A DNA stretch of 64,000 nt from Sphingomonas sp. PP-F2F-G114-C0414 (GCF_003688595.1 NZ_RCWT01000009.1:248001-312000), one strand, 5' to 3'; positions 1-10,532 are shown, numbered from the stretch's first letter. Notes: generated by a model from the letters alone, not told the origin. Numbers and translations are program-made.

Positions 1-1454
1 GCGATCGCGTCGAACATCGGCGTGGTCCCGCCGGTGACGTCGGGCTGGCCCGACAGCGGCGTGGTCTTCACCCCGTCGCTGGTCACGCCGATCTTGGCGA
101 GCGCGTTCTCGAACGTCGGCACCACGCCGAAGATGCCGATCGAGCCGGTGATCGTGCCGGGCTCGGCAAAGATCACGTCGGCGGGCGTCGACACCCAGTA
201 CCCGCCACTCGCGGCCATGCCGCCCATCGACACGATCACGGGCAGTTTCTGGCGCTTGGCTTCGAGGATCGCGAGTCGGATCTGCTCCGACGCCATCACC
301 GATCCACCCGGCGAATCGACGCGCACGACGAGAGCCTTCAGTGTCTTCTTGGCGAGCCCGTCGAGCATCGCCTTCTCGATCGTCTTGCCCGCCGCCTTGC
401 CGGGGCCGCCCTCGCCGTCGACGATATCGCCGGCGATCGTCAGCACGCCGATCGCGTCGCCCGCGGTGGGGAGGGGGTTCGCCTTCACCCAGGCGTCGTA
501 TTTGATCGCGGTGTAGTTGCCCGCCGGCTTGCTGGCATCGCTGCCGGCGATCTCCGCCACGCGGCGCCCGAACGCGGTCCGATCACCGAGCTTGTCGACG
601 ATGCCTGCGCGCAGGTTCGCTTCGGCGATGTTGCCGTTCGCCGCGAGGATCACCTTGTCGGGTGCGCTCATGAACTGCGCGATCTGTGCCTTGGGCCGGG
701 CCTTGGCGACGGCCTCGCGCCACTGCGCGAACAGCGTGCCGTACAGCGCTGTGCTGGCGGCGCGCGCGTCCTCGCTCTGGTCTGCCCGCGTGTAGGGCTC
801 GACGAACGACTTGTAGCGGCCGACACGGTAGACGTGCGCGTTGACGCCGAGCTTGTCGATCAGGCCCTTGTAATAGAGCTGGTTGCCGCCCGGCCCCATG
901 AAGATCGTCCCGCCCAGCGGGTTGACCCAGATCTCGCTCGCGTTCGCCGCCAAACGGTAGCCGCCATCGGTGTACGCGGTCGCATAGGCCAGCACCGGCT
1001 TGCCGCTCGCCCGCACCCGCGCCAGCGCATCGCCGACCTCGCCCAGCGCCGCCGGATACGCGCCGCCGAAGCTGTCGAGATCGAGCACGACGACCTTCAC
1101 GCGCGCATCGGTGCGCGCGGTATCGATCGAGCGCACCACGTCGCGCAGGCGAAACTGCCGCGTCCGGCTCTGCCCCGAGAGTGCGGCGAACGCGGCCTGT
1201 TCCTCGGGCTGCTCGACGATCGAGCCGTTGAGGTCGAGCACCAGCGCGCCGTCCTTGATCGCCGTCGTGCTCTGCCGCGCGTTGAGCGCCGCGAAGATCA
1301 GCCCGAAGAACAGCAACATCGCGATCAGGACGAGCGCGTCCTTGATCGCGACGAGGAACTTCCACACGCCCCTTACGAGCCGCCATTTCCGCCGCGGCGG
1401 GCGGGCGGGGTCGACATAGGAGGGGGCGTAGGACGGCGCAGCGGTATCGGTCAT
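1..1454 (-). CDS. sppA: Signal peptide peptidase SppA, 67K type (3' end beyond window)
   Basis: Membrane-anchored serine protease that degrades cleaved signal peptides. The gene starts at the ATG complementary to 1452-1454 and runs off the left edge, so about 484 residues are visible. The protein opens with a cytoplasmic stretch, then a membrane segment at about residues 34-56. Two tandem peptidase S49 domains follow, as in Escherichia coli 67K SppA. The Ser/Lys dyad is visible: Lys215 in GRYKSF in the N-terminal half and Ser416 in AASGGYW in the C-terminal half, the arrangement known for the long form. The only oddity is the missing C-terminus. No clear ribosome binding site precedes the start. 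It is divergent from groES across about 490 bp that hold two palindromic elements. Confidence 0.95.
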   Translation of the reverse strand, partial: MTDTAAPSYAPSYVDPARPPRRKWRLVRGVWKFLVAIKDALVLIAMLLFFGLIFAALNARQSTTAIKDGALVLDLNGSIVEQPEEQAAFAALSGQSRTRQFRLRDVVRSIDTARTDARVKVVVLDLDSFGGAYPAALGEVGDALARVRASGKPVLAYATAYTDGGYRLAANASEIWVNPLGGTIFMGPGGNQLYYKGLIDKLGVNAHVYRVGRYKSFVEPYTRADQSEDARAASTALYGTLFAQWREAVAKARPKAQIAQFMSAPDKVILAANGNIAEANLRAGIVDKLGDRTAFGRRVAEIAGSDASKPAGNYTAIKYDAWVKANPLPTAGDAIGVLTIAGDIVDGEGGPGKAAGKTIEKAMLDGLAKKTLKALVVRVDSPGGSVMASEQIRLAILEAKRQKLPVIVSMGGMAASGGYWVSTPADVIFAEPGTITGSIGIFGVVPTFENALAKIGVTSDGVKTTPLSGQPDVTGGTTPMFDAI

Positions 1455-1557
1455 GGCACGAGAGCTAAAGCAACGCGGCGCACAGGTAAATGCCCTGTAT
1501 TACGCGTCCAACACAGGAAGCGTTCTGGCCCGCACAGCTACCCCGACCGCCACGCAG

Positions 1558-1656
1558 TTCCCCTCCCGCATGCGGGAGGGGTTAGGGGAGGGGAGTCCTA
1601 CGAATGCTCCGCCCAAGAAACCCCTCCCCCGACCCCTCCCGCAAGCGGAAGGGGAG
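1558..1656. repeat. Palindromic element, family A
   Basis: Two inverted arms built on CCCCTCCCG/CGGGAGGGG with a GGTTAGGGGAGGGG flank, separated by about 27 nt. A closely matching copy lies at 7741-7847. The element sits in the sppA/groES gap, upstream of the heat-shock promoter. Confidence 0.8.
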
Positions 1657-1685
1657 TAGAAGGCAGCATCGACCCAACTCTCCTA

Positions 1686-1766
1686 GTTCTCCTGCGCACG
1701 CAGGAGCCCAGGATACCAAGCACCGCCCTCCGTCACCCCGAACTCCTGCGTGCGCAGGAGAACGGC
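1686..1766. repeat. Palindromic element, family B
   Basis: Arms GTTCTCCTGCGCACGCAGGA and its near inverse at 1742-1763, with a spacer of about 30 nt. It is the only copy of this arm type in the window and directly follows the family A element. Confidence 0.75.
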
Positions 1767-1850
1767 AGTGCTCAGCAGTACCGTCACGCCCCCCTCAGCC
1801 ACGACGCCCGAATACCACGCCCGCCCGAAAAAATTTCACCCCCGGAACCT

Positions 1851-1879
1851 TTGACATGCCGCACCCCGAGGCACATATG
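1851..1879 (+). promoter_or_regulatory. Promoter of the groESL operon
   Basis: A TTGACA box at 1851-1856 is followed 17 nt later by CATATG at 1874-1879. This would place transcription initiation just before or at the CIRCE palindrome. The run CTTTGACA...CATAT could also be read by a heat-shock sigma factor; the sequence alone does not decide which. Confidence 0.65.
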
Positions 1880-1886
1880 CCGTCCG

Positions 1887-1913
1887 TTGGCACTCGATAA
1901 CATCGAGTGCCAG
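1887..1913 (+). promoter_or_regulatory. CIRCE operator (HrcA site) of groESL
   Basis: TTGGCACTC, nine nucleotides, then GAGTGCCAG. This matches the CIRCE consensus TTAGCACTC-N9-GAGTGCTAA with compensating changes that keep the arms paired. It lies between the promoter and groES, where HrcA repression acts in other bacteria. No hrcA gene is in this window. Confidence 0.9.
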
Positions 1914-1946
1914 AAATCTGTCACAATCCAAAAGGACATGGACCCC

Positions 1947-2234
1947 ATGAACTTTCGTCCGTTGCATGATCGCGTGCTGGTGAAGCGCCTCGAAGCCGAA
2001 GAGAAGACGGCTGGCGGCATCATCATCCCCGACACCGCCAAGGAAAAGCCGCAGGAAGGCGAAGTCGTCGCCATCGGCACCGGGACCCGCGCCGAGAACG
2101 GCACGATCACCCCGCTCGACGTCAAGACCGGCGACAAGATCCTGTTCGGCAAATGGTCGGGCACCGAGGTCAAGGTCGACGGTGAGGACCTCCTCATCAT
2201 GAAGGAATCGGACATCCTTGGTATCGTCGGCTGA
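1947..2234 (+). CDS. groES: Co-chaperonin GroES
   Basis: Ten-kDa co-chaperonin that caps the GroEL ring during ATP-driven folding in the cytoplasm. The 95-residue product [14 protein letters not shown]... has the normal family length, the mobile-loop region [17 protein letters not shown] at about residues 18-34, and the conserved end [12 protein letters not shown] chose the ATG at 1947 because AAAGGA at 1931-1936 lies ten nucleotides upstream. The ATG at 1938 would leave only one nucleotide of spacing and add MDP. It is the first gene of the heat-shock operon with groEL, 120 nt downstream, and is controlled by the promoter and CIRCE element just upstream. Confidence 0.97.
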   Translation: MNFRPLHDRVLVKRLEAEEKTAGGIIIPDTAKEKPQEGEVVAIGTGTRAENGTITPLDVKTGDKILFGKWSGTEVKVDGEDLLIMKESDILGIVG

Positions 2235-2273
2235 CGCCAACGGGCTCGGCATCGTCAGGTATTACTGACGTGA

Positions 2274-3998
<1,725 letters not shown>

Positions 3999-4004
3999 TC
4001 CGAA

Positions 4005-4041
4005 GGGCGAGATCGCAGCCACTTTGGCTACGATCTTGCCC
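4005..4041 (+). other. Stable stem-loop after groEL
   Basis: Sixteen nucleotides at 4005-4020 pair with 4026-4041 across a five-nucleotide loop, with one G-U pair and one mismatch. No T-run follows, so a 3'-end stabiliser or processing site fits better than a terminator. Confidence 0.6.
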
Positions 4042-4142
4042 AAGGACGTCCGGCGGGTCGGCGGCGCAAGCCACCGATCCCGTCCGACGAGAGCAGCGGC
4101 TCCGCCGATGCTCGGTTCCAAGCCAAACACATCGACCAAGGC

Positions 4143-4172
4143 AAAGGGCCGGGGAGCGATCCCCGGCCCTTT
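4143..4172 (+). terminator. Intrinsic terminator of groESL
   Basis: AAAGGGCCGGGG, loop AGCGAT, CCCCGGCCCTTT: a perfect 12-bp stem, 145 nt after the groEL stop. The rest of the groEL-to-4339 gap shows no gene. Confidence 0.8.
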
Positions 4173-4338
4173 GTGCGTCATCACAACAACTCGTACCCTT
4201 ATCCCAGCATGTACCAAGCAACGGGACCGTTTCGGCCAGAACTTGACCAATACGTATACCATTCAGTTTCCCGAAACATCGTTCCGCATCGAACACTCGG
4301 CAGGTGCAACCGCGGCGCGATAGCGCTACTACGCGGAT

Positions 4339-4935
4339 ATGACCGGGGGACGCATCGATCAACTGACCGAAGCTCAGCGCGCCTGCTTGCGGCTGGTGCT
4401 GACGCATCACAATTCGAAGGAGATCGCGGCGATCTTCGGCGTCTCGCCATCGGCGATCGACAAGCGGATCGAGCGCGCGATCCAGATTCTCGGCGTCGGC
4501 ACCCGGTTCGAGGCGGCGCGTCGGCTCCAGGAGCACGAGGGCGCGGACGGCAATGTCGTCACGCAGGAGCGCCCTGCGCCTGATGCGGCAGACCCGACCG
4601 ATACACCCATTCTGACATACGAACGGTTCCCATCCGAACCAATCGACGTTCCCATCCCCCCATCCGCAGCCCCAAAGGTCGACCAGATCGAGCCATGGGG
4701 GCTCGTTCGCCGCTTCATGGGATTGTCCCAGCAGAGCGGGCCGATCGGCGCAGCGCGAAACCGGGTTTCGAGAGGCGACAGGATCGTCAGACTGATCGGA
4801 CTCATGGGCCTGATCGCCATCACCTCGATGGCGCTCGTGAACATGGCGATGACGCTGACCAGCCTGTTGCGGGCGAACCGCGATCACGCTGCTCCGATAC
4901 ATGGCCCGTCAACGGCGGCGCCACGGGGGAGATAA
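4339..4935 (+). CDS. LuxR-type HTH protein with C-terminal membrane anchor
   Basis: A 198-residue protein with a LuxR/GerE-like helix-turn-helix at about residues 8-62 (LTEAQRACLRLVL, then SKEIAAIFGVSPSAIDKRI). A Pro-rich linker runs to about residue 120 and a single strong hydrophobic segment lies at about 149-178. There is no receiver or ligand-binding domain. The likely topology is a cytoplasmic DNA-binding head tethered to the inner membrane, which would be unusual for this fold; this is inference from the hydrophobicity. The next gene starts two nucleotides after its stop, so they are probably co-transcribed. Its targets are unknown. Confidence 0.8.
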   Translation: MTGGRIDQLTEAQRACLRLVLTHHNSKEIAAIFGVSPSAIDKRIERAIQILGVGTRFEAARRLQEHEGADGNVVTQERPAPDAADPTDTPILTYERFPSEPIDVPIPPSAAPKVDQIEPWGLVRRFMGLSQQSGPIGAARNRVSRGDRIVRLIGLMGLIAITSMALVNMAMTLTSLLRANRDHAAPIHGPSTAAPRGR

Positions 4936-4937
4936 CG

Positions 4938-5297
4938 ATGTTGAAAGAACGCCGCACCGCGACCGACGCGGTCACACAGCAATTCCTGAAGGCGGAAGCC
5001 GCGGTCGACGAGGCGGCCATGCTCGCCGCGTCGTGCGTGGCGACGCTGCTGCAACAGCGCGTCGCCGCCAACCTGCCGGTCGGCACCGGCGTCGCCGCCC
5101 TGCAGATGATCTCGCAGGCGTCGCTCGACATCATCAACGCCCGCCAGCGGTTCGTCGAAGCGCATCAGGCACTCGTCCAGGTGCGGACGGATATCGGGCT
5201 GGGCCAGTTCTACGGTTACGGCGATACCGCCCAATGCCCGCCCAACGAAGGCGCACTGCGCGCCGAGACGCCCCTGCGTTTGGCAGCGGTGGCCTGA
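4938..5297 (+). CDS. Hypothetical protein, helical
   Basis: A 119-residue protein of unknown function. The ATG at 4938 has GGGAG at about 4926-4930 as ribosome binding site and follows the upstream HTH gene by two nucleotides, so the two form a transcriptional pair. The sequence (MLKERRTATDAVTQQFLKAE...) is Ala-rich and probably mostly helical to about residue 95. It has no signal peptide and no membrane segment. I do not recognise a named domain. Its tight link to the membrane-tethered HTH protein suggests a shared role, which is inference. Confidence 0.65.
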   Translation: MLKERRTATDAVTQQFLKAEAAVDEAAMLAASCVATLLQQRVAANLPVGTGVAALQMISQASLDIINARQRFVEAHQALVQVRTDIGLGQFYGYGDTAQCPPNEGALRAETPLRLAAVA

Positions 5298-5331
5298 TTG
5301 GCCGATTTCGGTCCTGCTTCGGAGGCTAAAG

Positions 5332-5790
5332 TTGGATCGGGTCTGGATCTTCTATTCGATACAGCTGGCGGCTTCGGCCTACGCGATCCTTCGGGGTGGC
5401 GCACCGGAGCGGCTTACGGGTCTGGCACTGCTGCTTGCGGCAGTGTCGACCGGTATCGTCGAGCGCAACGTTCCTTCGCTGTTTTCGGGGTTGGAGCTGG
5501 GCGTCATGATCGTCGACCTGATGCTGCTTGCGGTGATGATCGGGATCACGCTGAGCGCCGATCGGTTCTGGCCGGCCTGGGTTACCGCGCTGCATGCGCT
5601 GGGCACCGGGGCGCATCTGGCCAGGGCGATCAGCCCCGACGTGATCCGGCTCGTCTACGCGCTGCTCTCCGCAGCCTGGAGTTATCCCATCGTTCTGCTT
5701 CTCGTGATCGGGACAGCCAGGCACTCGCGACGAATCCGGGCAAGGGGCTGGGATCTCGATTGGAGCCGCCAGGATCCGACGATGCGCTGA
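5332..5790 (+). CDS. Hypothetical four-helix membrane protein
   Basis: A 152-residue hydrophobic protein. The start is a TTG at 5332, supported by GGAGG at 5321-5325, six nucleotides upstream; no ATG in this frame has a comparable site. Four probable membrane segments lie near residues 5-20, 27-43, 57-75 and 108-127. The C-terminus is short and basic, RHSRRIRARGW. No family is recognised. It lies 34 nt after the preceding unknown gene and 22 nt before a winged-helix gene, so the whole cluster may be one operon. Confidence 0.65.
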   Translation: MDRVWIFYSIQLAASAYAILRGGAPERLTGLALLLAAVSTGIVERNVPSLFSGLELGVMIVDLMLLAVMIGITLSADRFWPAWVTALHALGTGAHLARAISPDVIRLVYALLSAAWSYPIVLLLVIGTARHSRRIRARGWDLDWSRQDPTMR

Positions 5791-5812
5791 AGCGTAATCG
5801 GACACAGCGCAC

Positions 5813-6214
5813 ATGACCTACGCATCTTCCATCGTTTCCGGCATCGCGCTGAAACACAGCCCACTGCCTATCCTGCACGACCCGGCTCTGGTCGAGGTCG
5901 CGCGGCGTCTTTACGCCATGAGAAAGATCCGCGACGACCTGCTCGGCACCAGCCTGTTCTCCGAACCGGCATGGGATATCCTGCTCGACCTGTTCATCTC
6001 CGACGACGACGGCCTTCGGTTGAGCGTATCGGCAGTGTGCATCGGTGCGCGCGCACCCTCGGCGACGGCGCTGCGCTATCTGACGATTCTGCAGGATTCG
6101 GGGCTCGTGGAGCGAACGCGCGACGAACGCGACGGTCGCCGCTCCCACGTCCAGCTTACGACGCTCGGGCGCAGGCGGATGACGGGACTGCTTGCGCGCA
6201 TGGTCGACGTATAA
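5813..6214 (+). CDS. Winged-helix (MarR-like) DNA-binding protein
   Basis: A 133-residue protein. Residues 51-128 form a winged helix: SVSAVCIGARAPSATALRYL reads as the recognition helices, ERTRDERDGRRSHVQLT as the beta wing, and GRRRMTGLLARM as the last helix. The wing resembles MarR regulators, but the N-terminus (about 50 residues) is not the usual dimerisation helix. It is the last gene of the 4339-6214 cluster and may regulate it. The effector is unknown. Confidence 0.7.
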   Translation: MTYASSIVSGIALKHSPLPILHDPALVEVARRLYAMRKIRDDLLGTSLFSEPAWDILLDLFISDDDGLRLSVSAVCIGARAPSATALRYLTILQDSGLVERTRDERDGRRSHVQLTTLGRRRMTGLLARMVDV

Positions 6215-6235
6215 GCGTGCCGACATGAGGGATGC

Positions 6236-6309
6236 TGGAGCGGATGACGGGAATCGAACCCGTGTATTCAGCTTGGAAGGCTGCTGTACTACCATTGTAC
6301 TACACCCGC
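6236..6309 (-). tRNA. tRNA-Gly (anticodon TCC)
   Basis: 74 nt including encoded CCA (complement of 6236-6238). The acceptor stem is GCGGGTG/CATCCGC, the anticodon loop CTTCCAA gives anticodon TCC, and the T arm has GGTTCGATTCC. It lies just downstream of the convergent winged-helix gene. No integrase is nearby. Confidence 0.95.
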
Positions 6310-6458
6310 TCGGCACGCCGTAGCGAAGCCCTGAACTAGCGTCGCCGCGCGGTCGGCGCAAGCACCCACATGGCAGCCTCCTGACAGTTACGCTGCGAGG
6401 CCTTGCCCGCCACGGGCCAGATGGTTCACGCGTTGCTTACCATTCCGCGCTACGGACG

Positions 6459-7739
6459 ATGGCGATGGATCATGATGATGCGCTTTCCGCTCGACCCCAG
6501 CCCGATCCACGCCCGCGCTCCGCGGTCAGCGGCGGTGCGGGCCTTTGCGGCCTGATCGGCATCTTCGTCTGGCTGGGGATCGCCCGCTGGTATGGGTTGG
6601 ACGGCCCCTATTCGGCCTTGGTCAACGTCGTCGCATGCGCGCTGCCGATGGTCGCTTGGTCGCTTATCGTCGACAAGGTCCACCGCAACGCGAGCACTGG
6701 GATCGACTGGTCCGCCCCGAGACCCTTGCGCACGACGCTCGACACGAGCCTGACCAAGCTCGCGGGACTGTGGGCGACATGGGCCGCGATCGCGGTCGTC
6801 TACGGAACCGTGCGCTCGTACTGGCAGGGTAATTTCGCGTTCGCGATGTGGTGCTTCACGAACGCCGCGCCGATCCTGTTCGTCGCGTCGATCCCCTATG
6901 TGCTCTGGATCGACCGCCATCTGATCGAACCGCGCGACGGCGCCTGGCACCTCGGCGGCTGGATGACCGGGCAGGCGGGTGTCGACCCCGAAGCGATCTA
7001 CGGCCATCTCCGCGCCTGGGGGGTGAAGACGTTCTTCCTTGCCTTCATGCTGGCGATCGTCCCGCCGGGGTTCGCCAGCTTTGTGCGCGGCGACCTGCAG
7101 TCGGTGCTGCACGATCCCGTCGCGCTGGCGAACTGGCTGATCACCTTCATGTTCCTGATCGACGTGGCGTTCGCGACGGTTGGCTATATTCTGACGTTCC
7201 GCCCGCTCGATTCGCACATCCGCAGCGCTAATCCGTTCGCGGCGGCGTGGATGGCAGCGCTGATGTGCTACCCGCCGTTCATCCTGATGAACGAGGGCGG
7301 CCCGCTGGATTATCACCCCGGCACGTCGGATTGGGCGTACTGGTTCCAGGGGCATCCGGTTCTGCTCGCACTCGTCGGTGCAGTTCTGGTCGCGCTGACC
7401 GCGATCTATGCTTGGGCGACGATGGCGTTCGGCTTCCGCTTCTCCAACCTGACCAATCGCGGCATCCTGACGCACGGACCCTATGCGATCTCGCGCCATC
7501 CGGCGTATCTGTCGAAGAACCTGTTCTGGTGGATCTCGACGATCCCGATCCTGACCACCGGGAGCATCGTCGATGCGGCGAGGGCGACGCTGTTGCTGGC
7601 CGCCGTTGGAGGGGTGTATTTCTGGCGGGCGAAGACCGAGGAGCGGCATTTGAAGCTCGACCCCGACTATCGCGCCTATTTCGACTGGATGACGCGCAAC
7701 GGTTTGGTGCCGCGGCTGTTCGCGAGGTTGCGCGGCTGA
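6459..7739 (+). CDS. Isoprenylcysteine methyltransferase-like integral membrane protein
   Basis: A 426-residue protein with about eight hydrophobic segments. The C-terminal third carries the signature of the ICMT/PEMT/NnrU methyltransferase superfamily: HGPYAISRHPAYLSKNLFWW at about residues 341-360, then an Arg-Ala-Lys-x-Glu-Glu stretch near 388-393 (AKTEERHLKLDPDYRAYF). These match the S-adenosylmethionine pocket of the family. The N-terminal 230 residues are longer than in typical ICMTs and I cannot assign them. The substrate is unknown; lipid or prenyl-like methylation is inference. It converges on gshA across a family A repeat. Confidence 0.8.
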   Translation: MAMDHDDALSARPQPDPRPRSAVSGGAGLCGLIGIFVWLGIARWYGLDGPYSALVNVVACALPMVAWSLIVDKVHRNASTGIDWSAPRPLRTTLDTSLTKLAGLWATWAAIAVVYGTVRSYWQGNFAFAMWCFTNAAPILFVASIPYVLWIDRHLIEPRDGAWHLGGWMTGQAGVDPEAIYGHLRAWGVKTFFLAFMLAIVPPGFASFVRGDLQSVLHDPVALANWLITFMFLIDVAFATVGYILTFRPLDSHIRSANPFAAAWMAALMCYPPFILMNEGGPLDYHPGTSDWAYWFQGHPVLLALVGAVLVALTAIYAWATMAFGFRFSNLTNRGILTHGPYAISRHPAYLSKNLFWWISTIPILTTGSIVDAARATLLLAAVGGVYFWRAKTEERHLKLDPDYRAYFDWMTRNGLVPRLFARLRG

Positions 7740-7740
7740 T

Positions 7741-7847
7741 TCCCCTCCCGTTTACGGGAGGGGTTAGGGGAGGGGTTGACCTCGCCATCGGCTGAAACGT
7801 CCGCGGCCAAGCCCTCCCCCGACCCCTCCCGCGAACGGGAGGGGAGC
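7741..7847. repeat. Palindromic element, family A
   Basis: CCCCTCCCG/CGGGAGGGG arms with the GGTTAGGGGAGGGG flank and its inverse, spacer about 40 nt. It fills the convergent gap between the methyltransferase stop (7739) and the gshA stop (7850), where it could act as a two-way terminator. Confidence 0.85.
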
Positions 7848-7849
7848 AG

Positions 7850-9223
7850 TTAGAAGCTCGATTCGTCGTACACCTTCGAAACGTCGCCGCCCCAGACGCC
7901 GTGATACTTTTCGAGCAGCACTTCGGCCGGCACCTTGCCGCTCCGCACGATTTCACGCAGCGGATCGAGGAAACCCGTCTCGTTGTCGCCCGCGCGATTG
8001 AACCGCGCCCGCGCCGACAACCCGGCGCCGGCGATATCAAGCACCTGTCCCGCGATGTCGCGCAGCTTCCCGCCACCCGCGATCGGCGCGTTCAGCCCGA
8101 GCTTCGGCACAGCATCGCGGAGCGACTGGCGTTCGTCGATCGTCCAGTCCTTGACCAGATCCCACGCCGCATCGAGTGCACCCTGATCGTATAGCAATCC
8201 GACCCAAAGGGCTGGCAGCGCACAGATCCGGTTCCACGGCCCACCATCCGCACCGCGCATCTCGAGGAAGGTCTTCAACCGCACCTCGGGGAAGGCGGTC
8301 GACAGATGATCGGTCCAGTCGTCGAGCGTCGGCTTCTCGCCCGGCAGCACCGACAATTCACCCTTCAGGAAGTCGCGGAACGACAGCCCGGCGGCGTCGA
8401 TATACTTGCCTTCGCGGTAGACGAAGTACATCGGCACATCGAGCGCATACTCGGCATAGCGCTCATAGCCGAAGCCATCCTCGAACACGAACGGCAGCAT
8501 GCCGGTGCGGTGCGGATCGGTGTCCGACCAGATATGGCTGCGATACGACAGCATGCCGTTGGGCTTGCCTTCGGTGAACGGCGAGTTCGCGAACAGCGCG
8601 GTCGCGAGCGGCTGAAGTGCGAGCCCAACGCGGAATTTCTTCACCATGTCCGCCTCGGACGCGTAATCCAGGTTCACCTGAATCGTGCAAGTCCGCAGCA
8701 TCATGTCGAGCCCCATGCTGCCGACGCGTGGCATGTGCCGCAGCATGATCGCATAACGCCCCTTGGGCATCGTCGGCAGTTCGGCACGCGTCTTGTCCGG
8801 CCACATGCCGAGCCCGAGGAAGCCGATGCCGAGCTTCTCGCCCGCGGCCTTCACCTGCTCCAGATGGCGCCCGGTCTCGGCGCAGGTCTCGTGCAACGAG
8901 TCGAGCGGCGCGCCCGAGAGCTCGAACTGGCCCGCGGGCTCCAGGCTGATGCTGCCGTCGGGCCCCGACATGGCGATGGCGTTGCCGCCCTCCATGACCG
9001 GCTTCCAGCCATATTGCTCCAGCTCGCCGAGCAGCGCGCGAATGCCGCTCGGCTCGTCATAGGACGGCGCGTGGTGATCGCCGTTCGCATAAACGAACTT
9101 CTCGTGCTCGGTGCCGATCCGCCACGCATCCTTCGGCTTCTCACCGCCCGCGAAGCTGGCGATCAACTGGTCGCGCGACTCGATCGTCGGGCTGGTCTTT
9201 TTCGGAGCGGGAATCGTCGTCAT
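7850..9223 (-). CDS. gshA: Glutamate-cysteine ligase
   Basis: Catalyses the ATP-dependent first step of glutathione synthesis, joining glutamate and cysteine in the cytoplasm. The 457-residue protein belongs to the alphaproteobacterial/plant-type GCS2 class. It has the signature WRIGTEHEKFVY at about residues 35-46, the EGGNAIAMSGPDGSISLEPA region near 78-97, and the cysteine-substrate region around MLRTCTIQVNLDYAS. The length is normal. The gene lies 85 nt after rsmE on the same strand, so the two may be co-transcribed. gshB is not in the window. Confidence 0.95.
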   Translation of the reverse strand: MTTIPAPKKTSPTIESRDQLIASFAGGEKPKDAWRIGTEHEKFVYANGDHHAPSYDEPSGIRALLGELEQYGWKPVMEGGNAIAMSGPDGSISLEPAGQFELSGAPLDSLHETCAETGRHLEQVKAAGEKLGIGFLGLGMWPDKTRAELPTMPKGRYAIMLRHMPRVGSMGLDMMLRTCTIQVNLDYASEADMVKKFRVGLALQPLATALFANSPFTEGKPNGMLSYRSHIWSDTDPHRTGMLPFVFEDGFGYERYAEYALDVPMYFVYREGKYIDAAGLSFRDFLKGELSVLPGEKPTLDDWTDHLSTAFPEVRLKTFLEMRGADGGPWNRICALPALWVGLLYDQGALDAAWDLVKDWTIDERQSLRDAVPKLGLNAPIAGGGKLRDIAGQVLDIAGAGLSARARFNRAGDNETGFLDPLREIVRSGKVPAEVLLEKYHGVWGGDVSKVYDESSF

Positions 9224-9308
9224 CGCCGCGCCTTACGCGCCGATGAACGAGGGTGCTAGAGGGGATTCGGACCAATCGGTAGCAATGTCTTCGTCGAGGT
9301 CGGGACGG

Positions 9309-10049
9309 CTACCAGTCGCCCGCCGCCGCCATCCACAAGGCAACGGCCGCGCCTGCCGCGGTTTCGGCGCGGAGGATGCGCGGCCCCAGTCCGATCCCGA
9401 CCGCATTCGGGTGCGCGCGGATAGCCTCGCGTTCGTCTGCGTCGAAGCCACCCTCTGGCCCGATCAGGATTGCCGCCGATCCCGGTCTGGCTCGCATCGC
9501 TTCCAACGCCGGCACGCCGCCAGTCTCGTCGGCAAAAAACAGCGCGCGATCCACAGGCCAATCGCGGAGCAACGCGGCGAGCTTCACCGGCTCCGAAACC
9601 TCGGGCAGCGCGGTGCGCCCGCACTGCTCTGCCGCCTCGATCATCTGCGTGCGGAGGCGCTCGGTATTGGGCTTGTCGACGATCGTCCGCCGCGTGACCA
9701 CCGGCACCAGCCGCGCAACGCCAAGCTCGCACGCCTTCTCCGCCATCCAGTCGATCCGGCCCTTCTTAAGCGGCGCGGCGCAGAGCCATAGGTCAGGCAC
9801 GTCCTCGCGCGGGCGCAGCAATTCGGTGACGTCGAGCACCAGATCGCGCTTGCCGACGCTCGCCGCCACCCCGAGCCATTCCCCAGTCCGGTCGTCGAAC
9901 AGCTTCACCGGATCGCCGATCTTCATCCGCATCACCCCGACGAGATAATGCGCCGCCGGCCCATCGACGTGAAGCGGACCGGGCGCGAGGAGGCGGTCGA
10001 CGAAGAGGCGCGGCGTGGATTGCGGCGGCCAGGCTGGGGTTGCGGGCAT
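9309..10049 (-). CDS. rsmE: 16S rRNA (uracil-1498-N3)-methyltransferase RsmE
   Basis: SPOUT-class methyltransferase acting on U1498 of 16S rRNA. The 246-residue product has the family hallmarks IGPEGGFDADE and LGPRILRAETAA near the C-terminus, which build the knotted cofactor site, and an N-terminal PUA-like part. I chose the ATG at 10049 (MPATPAW...) because AGAGG lies seven nucleotides upstream and because the in-frame extension to 10154 is translated palindromic-repeat sequence. gshA follows on the same strand. Confidence 0.93.
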   Translation of the reverse strand: MPATPAWPPQSTPRLFVDRLLAPGPLHVDGPAAHYLVGVMRMKIGDPVKLFDDRTGEWLGVAASVGKRDLVLDVTELLRPREDVPDLWLCAAPLKKGRIDWMAEKACELGVARLVPVVTRRTIVDKPNTERLRTQMIEAAEQCGRTALPEVSEPVKLAALLRDWPVDRALFFADETGGVPALEAMRARPGSAAILIGPEGGFDADEREAIRAHPNAVGIGLGPRILRAETAAGAAVALWMAAAGDW

Positions 10050-10065
10050 GAGGACGCCTCTAGCA

Positions 10066-10259
10066 AATCCTCCCCGGCACGGGGAGGGGGACCAGCGCAG
10101 CTGGTGGAGGGGGGATTCCACAGGCATCACGCTAGCCTTCAGCGTCTTCCACAAGGGTTGCGGCCCGTGTCTCGCCCTCCGCCAGCATTACGTTCGTGGC
10201 GATCCCCCTCCACCCTTCGCCGATGGCGAACGGTCCCCCTCCCCGTGCCGGGGAGGATT
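10066..10259. repeat. Palindromic element, family C (long)
   Basis: The left arm at 10066-10115 contains CCTCCCCGGCACGGGGAGGG and CAGCGCAGCTG. The right arm at 10202-10259 ends in the inverse CCCTCCCCGTGCCGGGGAGG. An 85-nt centre separates them, making this the longest element here. It lies between the rsmE start and a small minus-strand ORF. Confidence 0.8.
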
Positions 10260-10288
10260 CGAGGACGCGCCTCTGGGGAAAGGGGCGT

Positions 10289-10450
10289 TCACCGCTTTCG
10301 CCGCGCCCACATTTTTCGCGCGACCACGTACGCCAAGACCAGGATCACCACCCCGAGGATCAGCACCCCCGCGACCGCGCCGGCGACCCGAAAGATCCCC
10401 CAGAACAACGCCTCGACGAAGCGGCCGACCGCCACCGAAAGGCCAATCAT
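10289..10450 (-). CDS. Small single-pass membrane protein (53 aa)
   Basis: A short open frame from the ATG complementary to 10448-10450 to TGA at 10289. It begins MIGLSVAVGRFVEALFWGIF, has one long hydrophobic helix at about residues 11-44 and a basic tail RKMWARRKR. That layout is typical of a real bitopic small protein, inside-positive at the C-terminus. There is no convincing ribosome binding site, which lowers confidence. It is divergent from ubiA, 82 nt away. Function unknown. Confidence 0.5.
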   Translation of the reverse strand: MIGLSVAVGRFVEALFWGIFRVAGAVAGVLILGVVILVLAYVVARKMWARRKR

Positions 10451-10532
10451 GCTGGAGGGTCCGAACGCGTCACGCGCCCTCGGTACCCGGCAAAGGCTTG
10501 CGCGCCAAACCCCGTCTTCCTACGCCCCCATC

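Noticed and set aside
10050..10154. N-terminal extension of RsmE by 35 residues
   Set aside because: The added codons are translated family C repeat and adjoining gap sequence. AGAGG precedes the ATG at 10049, and the RsmE family starts there.
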